From: Ifrita kowaldi
Taxonomy: Eukaryota; Chordata; Aves; Passeriformes; Cinclosomatidae
NCBI GenBank assembly: GCA_013398055.1
Contig: VZRS01004516.1
Location: 124,001-188,000, forward strand
Length of the DNA stretch: 64,000 nucleotides
Direction: 5' to 3'
The position numbers were made by a program, and so were the translations under genes. The notes beneath the pieces are model-generated. The model was not told the DNA's origin. It ran no database searches and saw only the letters and a program-made list of their open reading frames with translations. Positions within the stretch are counted from its first letter, which is position 1; every line of letters starts with the position of its first letter. Of this stretch, positions 1 through 11,362 are shown piece by piece.

Positions 1-3000
1 TCCATTCAGTATGCTTATTAGTAGTACATGTAGGTACATTAATGCGTTCGAATATATTAAATATCAATAATGCTTTCTATAATGCTTCTAAATATGTCAT
101 TTCTGGCTTGAGTTGCCTTTTATTGTCTTCCTCTTTGTTATGTTAGGTATTCTAACAGCAATATTTCATGGCAGCCTATTCATGTACTGGTACTTAAATC
201 CCTCTGTGACAGTACCTTCTTTGGTTTGCTGGAACATTTAGCTTCTAGGTGTTGGGGATCTCGAGGATATCAGATTGTGGTGCTGGGGTCGCTCAGTCCA
301 TTCCAGGTGGGCTGGTACAGAGCACAACTTGTGTTAGTGCTTGGCATTTTGCAAGTACTGCATGCTGCCTTCAGTCAGAGTGGAGTTCAGTCTGTTCCAC
401 TTTGGACTTGCTCTCGTGTAACCTGCAGCTGCTGCCTTTCTCTGTGTCTGCTTTCCCACCTCCCTGGAGTTTTATTGCTCCTCTCTGCCGTGACGTGTGA
501 AGCCTTAACAGAAGTGCCCCTGTGGGGTGGGCAAGGTTGGCTTGTTCCCACCGTGCTGGAACTCCAACCACGCTGAGCACAGGCCTGGGAGGAGAGCAGC
601 AGACCTGGGTGCCCTCTGTGGCCTTTTGCTCCTTGCCTTTCTAGCTGCACTTTGTTTTTTTGGGTTTTTTTTGAGGAATTTAGAACCTTAGAAAGCTTTA
701 GCAATTTTGTTTCGGGTGTTCCTGTGAGTTGGACTTTGCCACTGAATGAATCAGTGACTGCTGCTCGGCCAAAAAGTGCCTCATGATTTACTTGAAGCCT
801 CATACCACTGTGGTAATTAACTGGCCTTTAGTGTAATATATTTCATCTCATGTCAATGTTATGTGTTGTTTGGTTCATGGATTTTATAGCTGTTCATTTA
901 AAAAAAAAAGTAATTTATTTTATGTTATTTTTGTAAAATACGTCTAAAGTTTTCATCCCAAAGACGTCTTTGAAAATATTTCTGAGTTAATTTGTTGTAA
1001 CACAGTATACACTGTACTTGTGGCATAAGCTTGGAAAACATAACCCAATTAATTGCTTCAAAACCAAAGTCAACTTACACACAGAGATCAATTCACATTA
1101 GGGGCTAGTCAGGTTTTTAGGGTTGGGTTTTTTTAGGTTTTTGTTTTCAAATTAGAAATTGTACAAACACAAGCCTGGGTGTTCATTTCTCCCAGGTTCT
1201 TGCAGGGCTGGCTGAAAGCACTGACAGACATGGTGGCACGGAGTGAAATGACCTCCTGGCCAAATCCTTCACTGCTCATGATCCCAACAGCAGCCTCTGA
1301 GAGCTCCCAGCTGCTGTGCAGTCAGGTTTTGTTGTTGTGTTTCCTCTGTTTGCAAAGCACTGTGATCCCCTCTCCACTGTCAGGACTGTTGATTCATCTC
1401 CTGTAACGTTTCCTAAGTAGCTTTCAACGTGTCTCGTTCCATCCAGTGTAAGGACACTGCTCTAAAGAGTTTATTTCCTGTTTCTTCACTGGAAAAGTAT
1501 TTACAGCAGCACATTCTTGCCTTTTTATTGGTACAATAAACAGATACCTACCTATTTCTTTAGCACTTTTCTGTAGCATACCAAGTATTTGCACAGAATG
1601 CCAAATCTAAGTAAAGATTGTAATTTTGTAAGGCCAGGATGACTTGAAGTCACATTGTTTCAGTCCTAAAGCATGTTGCAGCACTCTCTAACTTTGCCAG
1701 AATCAGTGGAGCAAGGAATAAAAATGTTGGAAGTTGCTGAAGAACAGAAAATGTTCAGTCTGTTTCTCCTTTTTTTTCTCTACAATATGCACGAACACTT
1801 CAGAAGGTTCATGAACATACACCTCCTAAATTCCATCCCTCATGGAAACATTAACATGAAATGTCTTTGTAGGAAAAAAAGACAGTCCCTATTTCTCTGT
1901 CACATCACTAGTAAAATGTAACACCACTGCCCCCATGCAGTCCTCCAAGTCAACCTAAACTATAAAAAACACAGGGTTTTTTTGCAGGTACAAGCTACAT
2001 AATGAAAGGTCAGTTCACCACAGCAAATGAAAAATGGTTGTAGTGTGTGTAGATCTCTCGTACCAAACTATTCCACATTCCTGGAGAATTCAAGGGAGAG
2101 TTCCCAGAAATGGAAGTCACTTCTAAGTGTTCATCACATGCACTTATAACAAGCCACTAAAGGGGGAAAGTTGGGTTTTTTTTCCCCACACAGATTTAGA
2201 AACTCCAGTATAAATGTGCAGAACAGGTGAGAAAAGCAAGGTCAGTCCCTGCCAAGAGCAGGGGGATGTTACTCACAGCACTTGCACTTCTTCCCCCTCA
2301 CTCACACGGATTCTCCCCAGCTCCGCACACCGGTGCCAGGGCAGCTACAGCCACAAGGCTTCAGCAGCAAAGAATCTGGCATTAAAGAGAATTAACTGAC
2401 ACACCCAGCTCCCTGAGCAACCAGCTTTAGAGCCTGGCCACTGCACTGACAACTCCTCATTGCTCTTTTGATACCTGAGGCTGTTACTGAAGGAGCAGAC
2501 AATGCAGAACCAAGTAATTCAATATTTGGCTCCTGTGGATCACAAATACCCATCTGCTGAGGTTGGAATTAAAGAGCCAAGCAAAAACAAAGGGGTGTTG
2601 CTCTGTTTAATTTACAGCACTTCAATAAAATCCAGGATCTAAACGTTCCCTTGGGGAGGTACAGTTGTAACTACATTGTTTACACTTAATTGCAAGCACT
2701 GAAAAAGTTATTTGCACTTCTCCAACACTGAGCAGTTTGGTTTTCATTCTTAATCTCCCACACAGCTCTGCTGGAGAATTTACTAACTGGAAACAATTGA
2801 AAGTGCATGCATTTCTGGAAGTGATGGACAGTTGGAAGGATAAGAGGAAGTTAGTTCAGCACCATTTGTTTAATTAAGAGTACATTAGGTCATATCTTGT
2901 GTAAAAGTCGACCATACATCACTGTAGGATAGGATACAGAATTTCTTAAAACTTGATTTTGTTTCTGATCATATACCACAACAAGGTACATGCATAAAGT

Positions 3001-5010
3001 AACAACAAAAGGTATTAATTGCCAAATGTTTACTTTAATTAAACCTTTTTAATGATACACAGTACAATGTATCCACTACTTTGCTAAAATTCACGACAAA
3101 AGCAGGTTTCATGTTTAAAAATACTTTTCATAATAAATTCATAAATAGATGAAGGTAAAGTATAAAAAATTACTGTAGTATGCAAGCTTGCTCCCTTGTC
3201 TCCTCATATTCCAAATCATTTAGTCAGTATCGTGATAAGAAAGTTTAAAAGCAAAACAGTTACTGATGATTAGAAATGTACAGCCTGCATCTCTCGAAGA
3301 AACCTTGAAAAGCAACAGATTTGTCCTAGAAAATGCAGAACCATTTTAACACTGTTATCATCCAAACCCCTCAAATAATTTTGGAATGCAGTGAATGAAT
3401 TCAATATGAATTAGAGATTTGTACCTTCCCCCCAGCAGGTGTGTGTGAGCCAGACTGGCTGGGATGCTCCCTGCTCTCTGGAGTTGTGGGGTTTTTACCT
3501 GTCAGATCTCAGCGAGTGAGGCACAGAAGAGGGAAAAGCTGGCTGACAGCACAGAGCATATCTGACTATCAGAAATCATCTCTCCTTACAGACTTATAAA
3601 ATAGAAATCTTTAAAAACAGTTACAAAGAACTAAACTCACCTTCTGCTCAGTACGTGCCTGTTTCTGTTTTCTGTCTGGCAGGCAGGACAGGGTCTGGTG
3701 TCCCCCACTGGCTTCCCCTGTTCTGGGAATGGTTTGTGTGTGTCACACCATCCCAACAGAACCCTGTGGGGAATCCCTGATACTACACCACCAAACCCTA
3801 TTAGCAAAGTTATTCTCCTCAGCCATATTATCACTCTCTTAAGAAAGCATTTATTTTGTCAAGTATCAAACTACTTTTCACACTTTATCTATTTTAATAT
3901 CATTTATAAAGGGAAAAAATCTTACTTATGCACAGCATTGAAATAGGAAATGAACATGAAAAATGCAGAATAATTAGGATGCTCTGCCTTTCACATTAAT
4001 GATTTTTTTTTTCTCTGATAACTATTTCCCTTTAGTGCAAAACCACTTCCATACAAGTTTTGTGCTTCATTTGCAATGGTACCGAGATGCTTTTGAAGAC
4101 ATTGGGAGGCATCTGTCTGCAGCTTTCATGTCTCTGAAAATCCAGCTCTTGGCTCACTTCTAAAAAATGTCTTCAAGTTTTTCATACAAGTTTGCATGCC
4201 GTGCCCAAAGGACAATCTCCCACACTCCTGGTTGTCACATGTGATAGTCCAGGCACCCAAAACGAGCAAGAGCTCCACTTCTGGTGAAGTTCTTGGAAAT
4301 CTACCAGTATTAGCTAATAGGAAATCCATCAGTGGTGTTAGCTGGGCTTCATTTAGTTTTAGAATGTGTCATTAAAGAGATATTCTAAAAGTTTGCTTTC
4401 CAGTACAGTGAGAGGAAGAAAATCATCAGGACTTCTCCTCTGTTCTTAAGTGTTCTCATTTTTCTCAAAATTTTGTTTTGCAAAGCAAACGTTAGCAGGT
4501 TTCTGGGCTGACATTTATTTGGTTTTGTATTTACATAATTACAAATATTTGTACAAGTTCCATCCGTGATGATGGACTGGATGAGAAACTGGAGATAAAA
4601 TTAGCTTAAAGCAAAATCAATACAAAGGGTAACAAAGGCCATGCTCCTGGGAACCACATTCTGCTGATGATTTCATTTCAGTATTTGCCTCTGCATTCCA
4701 CTCCCAAGTGTTACAAGGCAGAGATCAATGTCCCCTTCTGTGCTTTTGTAATATTTTTTGCACACTTTGGTACTGCCAAAAATAAATGATAAATACTAAT
4801 GCAAATACATGATCAGCCAAGGGGATCTGCTTAAAAGCAATTACTGCACCATGGCCTTGTTAATGTTCAACTGGCAGGGAACGGGTTTCTTGGCAAATGT
4901 TTCTGCTGTGAACTCTGAACAAGCACTACTGAATCATTCCCTCGATGTTCATCGGTGCCCATTTGTACCCTGAGAGCTGAAAGTCAGGTTTTCACCCGTA
5001 AATCACAGGT
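1..5010. other. Non-coding region left of RAB43
   Basis: AT-rich DNA with only short chance frames. It holds canonical polyadenylation hexamers on both strands, as expected between two converging transcripts, but no exon I can recognise. The first 1.5 kb looks like 3' UTR sequence in composition and could belong to a plus-strand gene entering from the left. Confidence 0.4.
1535..1540 (+). terminator. Candidate plus-strand poly(A) signal
   Basis: A canonical AATAAA hexamer in AT-rich, frame-poor DNA. If a plus-strand gene ends at the left edge (ISY1 would be the neighbour expected from human gene order), this is a candidate 3' end. The downstream GU-rich element is weak, so confidence is low. 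Confidence 0.2.
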
Positions 5011-8000
5011 TTATTGCTCCTCACTCTCTTCACCCAGGTATCCTTTTGGTTTCAATAGGATTAATGGAGTTAAACCAACAATCTTCCTAAAGCCTGAATT
5101 CCACAGCCGTGTGTGAGTCACAGGTTTAACAAAGTCTTCAGCAAGGCAGTGAAAAGCTCACATTTACTGTTTATTTCTGGTCAAGAAGCTCCCAGCCTAG
5201 TGAGGACTGTGCTACTGCCAGTGAACAAAGGCAGGGTCTGGTAATGAAAATAAACTTTAACTACTGACAGCCCAAGCACCACCACTCACATCTGCTGCTA
5301 ACCTAAAAGACAAACCAGGTCTTCAGGCTATTTCTTTGTTCCCTTTTGTTCACTCAGGAGGGCATGCAAACTTGCACTACACCTGTTACAACACAGAAGA
5401 GCCAAGAGTTAAAAGACAAAACTGATTTAAAGCCATAGTTTTAGTTTTCTGCAGCAAACTGAAAACTAGTTGGAATTGGTGCCTTCATTTAAAGTACAGC
5501 AAACAAATCACTGCTGCTGTATTGCACATTTTCTGACTGAAGCAGACTGACCTGCAGGCAGAGCCTCACCCTTCAAGCCTAGTTTAAGAGATACATCTAG
5601 GCAAATTGTAATGAAAAGTGTAGTGCCTGGTCTAATTCTACTTATTTACTAAACAAAACCCAAAACTAAGAAAATGGATCAATAATTCCTCAGTTCTCCA
5701 TCTACTGTAAAACCACAATCATTCACTGGCTGCACTGGAAGCAGGATTTATGTTCATTTTGCTTCTTGTTCCAGTTTTAAGATGAGTCACTATGTAAACT
5801 CTGGATTTCAGTCTGAGTTGTAGCAATACTGTTCTTAAACTCACGTGAACTCTTCTCAGCATTCAATAATTTGGCACTAATCCTGCAGGTAGAGGGAGGC
5901 TGGGCTCATCTGGGGGTCCCTGTTCAAGCAGAACTGCAGGACCACGACCTACAGATGTAAACTGTCACGTGTCATGAGAGAAAGTCAAATTGCAAACATT
6001 CTGTACCTTAAGGACCATCTCACCAGCAGCAAAATCAGTCACCAGGACTGACTTTTAGCTTGGACTGTCTTCACAGTCTCTCCTGAGAACAGAATACAGG
6101 GAATACACCAACAGCTCTGAGGTTTGGACAATTCTCATTTTCAGTGTCCAGCTGGACATTTACTACCTGCTATCTCTGGATGTAGGAGAGCTGGGAATAT
6201 CCTGGAAAACTACCCAAAAACACTTCTCAGCACTGCAGCTCAGCCTGCCCTTCCCTAGAAAACATTAGAATTGTGAAAACTGTACTAGCTGAAAAATTTA
6301 AGGCCTTTTCATTCTCACAGCTACAAAATTTGAAAGCTAACCCCTTAGACAGAAGCAAACAGGCTACAAAGCATACATTACTCCTCAGTTATCTACCTCA
6401 CAGTTTAAAAAAACAGAAAGAGCAGAGAATGGTTTAATATTTGCTACAGGAAGATGAACAGTATTAAAAAAATTAGTATCCATTAGCCCTTTCCTAAATC
6501 TTCCTCATTTTTATGCCACTGGGTATGTTGGATGACTAAACTGGTGCAGCCCTAGTAGCAAAACAATTCAAGTCCTTTTTGATCTGGATTTTTCAAAGAG
6601 ACAAGTGACTTCACTTCAAATGGGTGCTTTTTGAAAGTAAGCTCCTTCAAGTTGTCAAGATTGCAGAAATCACTTGCCATCCCTGAATGCATTTGCTTTA
6701 TCTGCAGAGTTAAAGATATTGCTGCTCCTGCTCTCTTTGCAAATCCACTTTTGTAAGGTGCCTGAGAGTGTAAATGCAGAGGACTGCTGCCATCAGTACC
6801 TCAGCTACATCTGCAAGATAAACTACAGAGCTGCATCTGAAAGAACGGCATGGAGCTGGATTATGAAATCTACTTTACTTCATGCAGACTTCTGATCAAC
6901 TATGAAGGATTTTTCCTGCTGAATGTTTGCAAGAAATGAAAAGTAACTTGTTTGGGAGAGGGAAACATTTGGGTATGAAGCTGGGAGGGAATCACTCAAA
7001 AAGACACTGGTTTCTTACAACCAAGAAGTTGCAGTGCATGCAGTTCTCAGCTATTCTGAGGTCTTCTTCCCCATTATATGCCCATGTGGTATTTAAAGAG
7101 ATGGTTTAAAAAACAAAACCGATAAAAAAATCAAATCCACTTATGCCCCTTATGCACTCTGGTAACACAACATCAAATGGATGGCCAGAATGAACCCTGT
7201 ATTTGACCATTAGGCACATGGCAAGAGATCTTGGCTACAGTCAGTTCAAGGTTTCTCCAGTTCCCGTTTCCAGTGGTGCAGGTCTTGAGTTGTGGAATGA
7301 AATGATGAGACCTGAGGGCAAAATCTCAGTGATGCTTCCACCTGGAAAAAGGAGCTATCACCGTGCAAACAATAGCAAATGAAATGCATCCACCCTCTCC
7401 TCAAGGCTGTTTTAAATCACTGCCCTGGTCTAATCCTGCTCGACAGCAAATCCCGTGGTAGTGCTCAGGCTGGTTTTGCTTTCTGTTAAAATACCAACTT
7501 CAAATGATAACAAAACCTGAGAGCAGCTCCCCCACCTGGGCCTGTCCCAGTAGCAACTAGCAATCCACACACCCTAGGACAGGTGACTGCTATTTGGTCC
7601 TGTAATCAAAATCTTGGCTATTATGGCCCTTGAAATACCTTTATCAAAGACACTGTCACTTTCTGGTCACTAGTGGAGTGCTGAGGATTTGAAGAGACAC
7701 TGTCAAGATTGCCTGTTCCAAAAGTGACCTCCTTTGCCAGCAGTCCCATGCTAAATGCTTATAGACCTTTGGGTTTGCATCAGTCTCTTCCCCAACCAAA
7801 TGTCTTCCCACCCCAAAATACCAAGTTCAAAGTAGTTTCCTCCGTTTTTGTAACTCGTGTGAAGGTTACAGAAAATAAAATGGTGGGGACAAATGTTGAG
7901 TAAGTTTCTCAGAGGGTTTGACTTTTAGGACTACCTCTCAAAAGTCCCTTTTTAAAAATAAGACACCAAAGCAAACAGGATTGTGTCTAACTTCTACAAA

Positions 8001-8111
8001 ATTGCTGGTTTCACAGGAGGAGGAGGAGAATATGGCTACCATGCTACTCAGCATTAGGGTGAAGCACCATCTAAATTCCAGTACAGTTAGGGGGGTATCA
8101 CCTAGCTCTTA
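5011..8111 (-). other. RAB43: Likely RAB43 3' untranslated region
   Basis: There is no coding exon or credible long frame on the minus strand between the RAB43 stop and about 5 kb. The first canonical AATAAA hexamers on the minus strand after the stop are at 5175-5170 and 5016-5011, which would give a 3' UTR of about 3 kb. That length is an inference; earlier variant signals could be used, and only RNA reads would settle the true end. Confidence 0.4.
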
Positions 8112-8365
8112 TCAGCAACCACACCCCCAGCCTTCTACAAGGGCTTTGCTGTCAAGCCTGATGCTGTCAGTATTCTTCTCACTGAACATGGGCCCTCCAT
8201 GCCTCATCATGAGCTCCGTAGCCATCTTCACAAAGGCCTCCTCCACGTTGCTGGAGTCTTTCGCAGAGGTCTCTATGGCACAGATGATATTGTCATAGTG
8301 TTCAGCCAGGCTCTGGGCTTCTTCCAGCTGAACCTCTCTAAGGTCACTTAGGTCAGACTTGTTCC
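8112..8365 (-). CDS. RAB43: RAB43 terminal coding exon
   Basis: This exon has 254 nt: two bases finishing the split Gly codon, 83 codons and a TGA stop at 8114-8112. It holds NKSDL (guanine specificity), ETSAKDSSNVEEAF (G5) and the C-terminal CGC prenylation signal. The acceptor is CTTTTCTTGCAG. Confidence 0.95.
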
Positions 8366-9380
8366 CTGCAAGAAAAGGAAACAACAGAGCAATTCATAAT
8401 GGCTGTTTATGTCACAGGAGGTGTTTGGCAGGAGGTTCTCGGGTTGCCCAAGGAAGCTGCAGAATTTCCATTCTGTAGATTTTTAAAAAATGTGACTGAA
8501 AAGGCCCTCACCAACCTGACTCTGGCCTTGCTCCGAGCAGGAGGTTGGACTGGATAATCTCCCCAGCCCTTTCCAGACTGTATTTCTGTATTATCCACAA
8601 AGAACAGAAAAAGTAACCGAAGAGTGGTGGCTGTAGACCCTCACAGAAGAGAATGGGCTAGAAATGAAAGTTAAAACCATTCTGTGAAAACAGCAGCTGT
8701 CTGCTGGTTCCGAGGGAAATCTACAATGGTCCTGCTGTTGTATTAGCAGCTCTACAGGCCCCAAGAGCCACAAAACATTTGGGCTGGAAAGCAGAACTTC
8801 TAGCAAAGAACTGACAGACCCTGACTGCCCCCAAGTCCTTCCAAAATTCCTTGTCTGCTGTAGCAGGTGTGTTGCAACTCACCAAAACACATCAGCTTGC
8901 TGTGATGGAGCTTCCCTGGGCATTGGAAACCTAAAGATCTTTATCCTGAAATAGCTCCACAGCAGCTGTGCCTCAGGACTGGGAAATCCTGGGCATCCCA
9001 CTTCTCCATTAAGAGAGATGCAAAGGACTCAAAGCTGTCCACTTCTCAACAGAAGCCAATCAAAGCAGAACATTTCTGCTTCGGTGAGTCAGCGCTTTTG
9101 GTAAGATTTCCAGTCAGGTCTATTGCAGACACCTTAACTTCAACCAAAACCAAAACCTGTGGCCATATCAAACCAGTGGTGACATTTCTAACTCACCAAT
9201 CAGTAACTGCACGATGTTGGAACCGGCGTACTTCCTGACATCCTCGATCCAGCGAGGGATGGACAGGAAGGAGCCCCTCTTGCTGATGTCGTAGGCCAGG
9301 ATGGCCCCGTTGGCGCTGCGGTAGTAACTCTGGGTGATGGTCCGGAACCTCTCCTGGCCAGCCGTGTCCCAGATCTGCAG
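8112..9380 (-). CDS. RAB43: RAB43 small GTPase, partial CDS (two 3' coding exons)
   Basis: Rab-family GTPase acting in Golgi and retrograde membrane traffic. The two visible exons, 9380-9197 and 8365-8112, encode about 145 residues ending in TGA. Seen in order: the G3 box WDTAGQERF, then QSYYRSANGAILAYD, the G4 motif GNKSDL (its Gly codon is split by the intron), the G5 box ETSAK, and a C-terminal WGCGC (CXC double-geranylgeranylation signal). The closing residues EGWGCGC and the segment MRHGGPMFSEK match RAB43 rather than other Rabs as I remember them. Splice sites are canonical (TTCAG/CTG acceptor, G/GTGAGT donor, TTGCAG/GG acceptor) and the reading phase carries across. Human RAB43 is about 212 residues, so about 67 N-terminal residues (P-loop, switch I) are missing; they should lie upstream, probably inside or beside the assembly gap at 16938-17291. 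Gene identity is very likely. Confidence 0.95.
8525..8591 (+). mobile_element. CR1 LINE 3' end fragment in RAB43 intron
   Basis: Contains GGAGGTTGGACTGGATAATC followed by a cytosine-rich CCAGCCCTTTCCAGACTGT stretch and a degenerate TTCTGTA tail. This is the typical 3' end of avian CR1 retroposons. The fragment is short and diverged and lies between the two visible RAB43 coding exons. Confidence 0.75.
9197..9380 (-). CDS. RAB43: RAB43 coding exon with G3 box
   Basis: This exon has 184 nt, meaning 61 codons plus one base of the next Gly codon. It begins in phase 0 at LQIWDTAGQERF and ends at NIVQLLI-G. The acceptor is a pyrimidine-rich CTCCTTCAG and the donor is GTGAGT. It carries the G3 nucleotide-binding loop and the switch II region. 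Confidence 0.95.
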
Positions 9381-9560
9381 CTGAAGGAGAACAGCAGGGA
9401 GTGAGACCAGGAGCAGCTCTCCTCAACCACGAGAGAGGGCTTGATCCAAGAGCCTTGCTCCAAATCTCCTGTATATGCAGTACATTCTAGCACCGTGTTT
9501 TATCTAGGCTTTTGTTCACGATCCAAGGAGAATACACCCTTCAGAACCTTGATATAGACA

Positions 9561-9594
9561 TGTATCTATATATGTGTGTGTATATATATATGTA
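9561..9594. repeat. TA/TG microsatellite
   Basis: Short alternating TA and TG dinucleotide run in RAB43 intron 1, with an imperfect start and a pure TATATATATA core. Probably polymorphic. Confidence 0.8.
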
Positions 9595-11302
9595 ATCTAT
9601 GCTGAGAACTTCGCTGCTCAAAGTTTATATCTCACTGGTTTCCTGCCAGTGAGCTCCTTCTGTGGCAGATTTTGAAACTCTCTCGTGTGCCCAGCCCCAG
9701 CCCTCTGTCACCCTCTGCAGCAGAGCCAGAGGAACAAGATGCCAGCCTGCAGCCAAGGTCACCCGGGGTGCCACTGAAACTGCAGGTGGGTTGTCACTAC
9801 CACATCGCCTGTGGCACTGACGTGGCTTTGCCAGCTCTGCTCCAGGGGCAGGAACAAAGGCAGCAGGATGTGGCCACATAATCTGAGAGTGCTGAAGCTG
9901 TTTTAGAAGGAAATATGAGACAACTAAAAGGATACAGACAAAAGAGTGTGTAAATGGAATGCCAGCAATCCTAGGTTTCAACACTCAGTCAAGGATCTGG
10001 TCAGCCTAATCACCTGTCCTTTTTTGGGTGGTAAAACAGACATTACATCTGGGCAGGAAGAAGAAATGCATGGTTTACATACTTTTGCCTAAATCCAGCA
10101 GCATAAGAATTATGAGTTTGGTATCAGAGTTTGAGTTCCCAGTACTAGATGTTCCAGAAGAAGAAACCAAATAACTCAGAGTGGACAAACACAATATCCT
10201 GCTCACAGGGAATTTCTTTGTAAATCCTCTTGTTTTATAGGTTGTCTAATGTCCTGGAACATGATGCCTTATATTCCAGGATCTTTTAATCTAAAGTAGC
10301 TATGGATGTTCTCATCCTCCATATAAATCTCTAATCCTTTTTGAATCTTTCAAAGCTCTTGCTTCAATATAAAGTCACAGTGAACCTAAAGAATTTCATT
10401 TAATAGATTTATATTCTGTTGCACTTTCACTTTTGTATTGCCAAATGATAAATGAGAGACCAGTGCTTGTCTTTGTGCCATTCCTTATGTTCTGCATCTC
10501 CACTGAAACAGGACATAAGCAAATCCTGCTGGGGTTTTTAATCCTCCCATAGTGTGGACTTTTTATTTATGGTTTCCTCTCTCTCTGAACCTCCTTATTT
10601 TAAAGTGTTGTCAACAACTTAATACAATGTGCCAGTGGTATTTTGCACCAAATAATATAGAATCGTTTTGCCTGTTATTTCCTTTGCACATTAGTGTTTT
10701 GTTTGTATCTTCTGACTCCGCTGCATTTTTGAGCAGCAAATTTCACTTTGGAAAAGGCTGTGCGGATAAGATCTCATTTCCTGTGCTCAGCAAGCATTTA
10801 GATCCCAGATGATATATGCACAGCTTAAAAGGAATCAATCCAATGAAAAAGTACTTCTCAGTTCTGGTAAGAGTTTTCTCAGAGAAGGGAAAGGGACTGT
10901 AATGGACTCAGAAAACCACAAAGCAGTGATTGTTAATGGAACAGATAATGGTTCAGAGCAGTCAGCAGCAATTACCAGAGACAAGGAAATTCGGGGCAGG
11001 TTTATGGATGATCTCTGCACTCAAGTCTCCCACTAGACCTTTGTGTTTGTTACGTAGTTTTAAATCTCAATACTTGATTAGGTCAAGTGCAAGAAAAGGC
11101 TAATGATGATTAGTCAGCTCTTGGGAAGGGCCTGAGGGATTCTGTGCCTACAGACAAATTAGAAACGTTTTCATTAAAAAATAAAATTGTTTTCGCTTTC
11201 ACTTTTCGTGTGGTGTAAATAAAAGTGCAGAGTGACTGAGCAAGCCCGTCCTGGGCCATGTGCTCTGTGGTGGATTTTGAGAACCCTTGTATCAATACAT
11301 GC

Positions 11303-11362
11303 CAGAGAATCACACAATCACTGAGGTTAGGACAGATTTTGGGAGGTGGCAAAGCTAACTGG
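11303..11362 (-). mobile_element. Degenerate CR1 LINE fragment
   Basis: Reads AGAATCACACAATCACTGAGG then a decayed GGTTGGAAAAG-like stretch. This is the reverse complement of the usual CR1 3' terminus. It is short and old. Confidence 0.55.

Noticed and set aside
226..576. 116-codon plus-strand frame at the left edge
   Set aside because: Overlapped by other frames on both strands, low-complexity composition, no domain and no splice context; looks like UTR or intergenic sequence.
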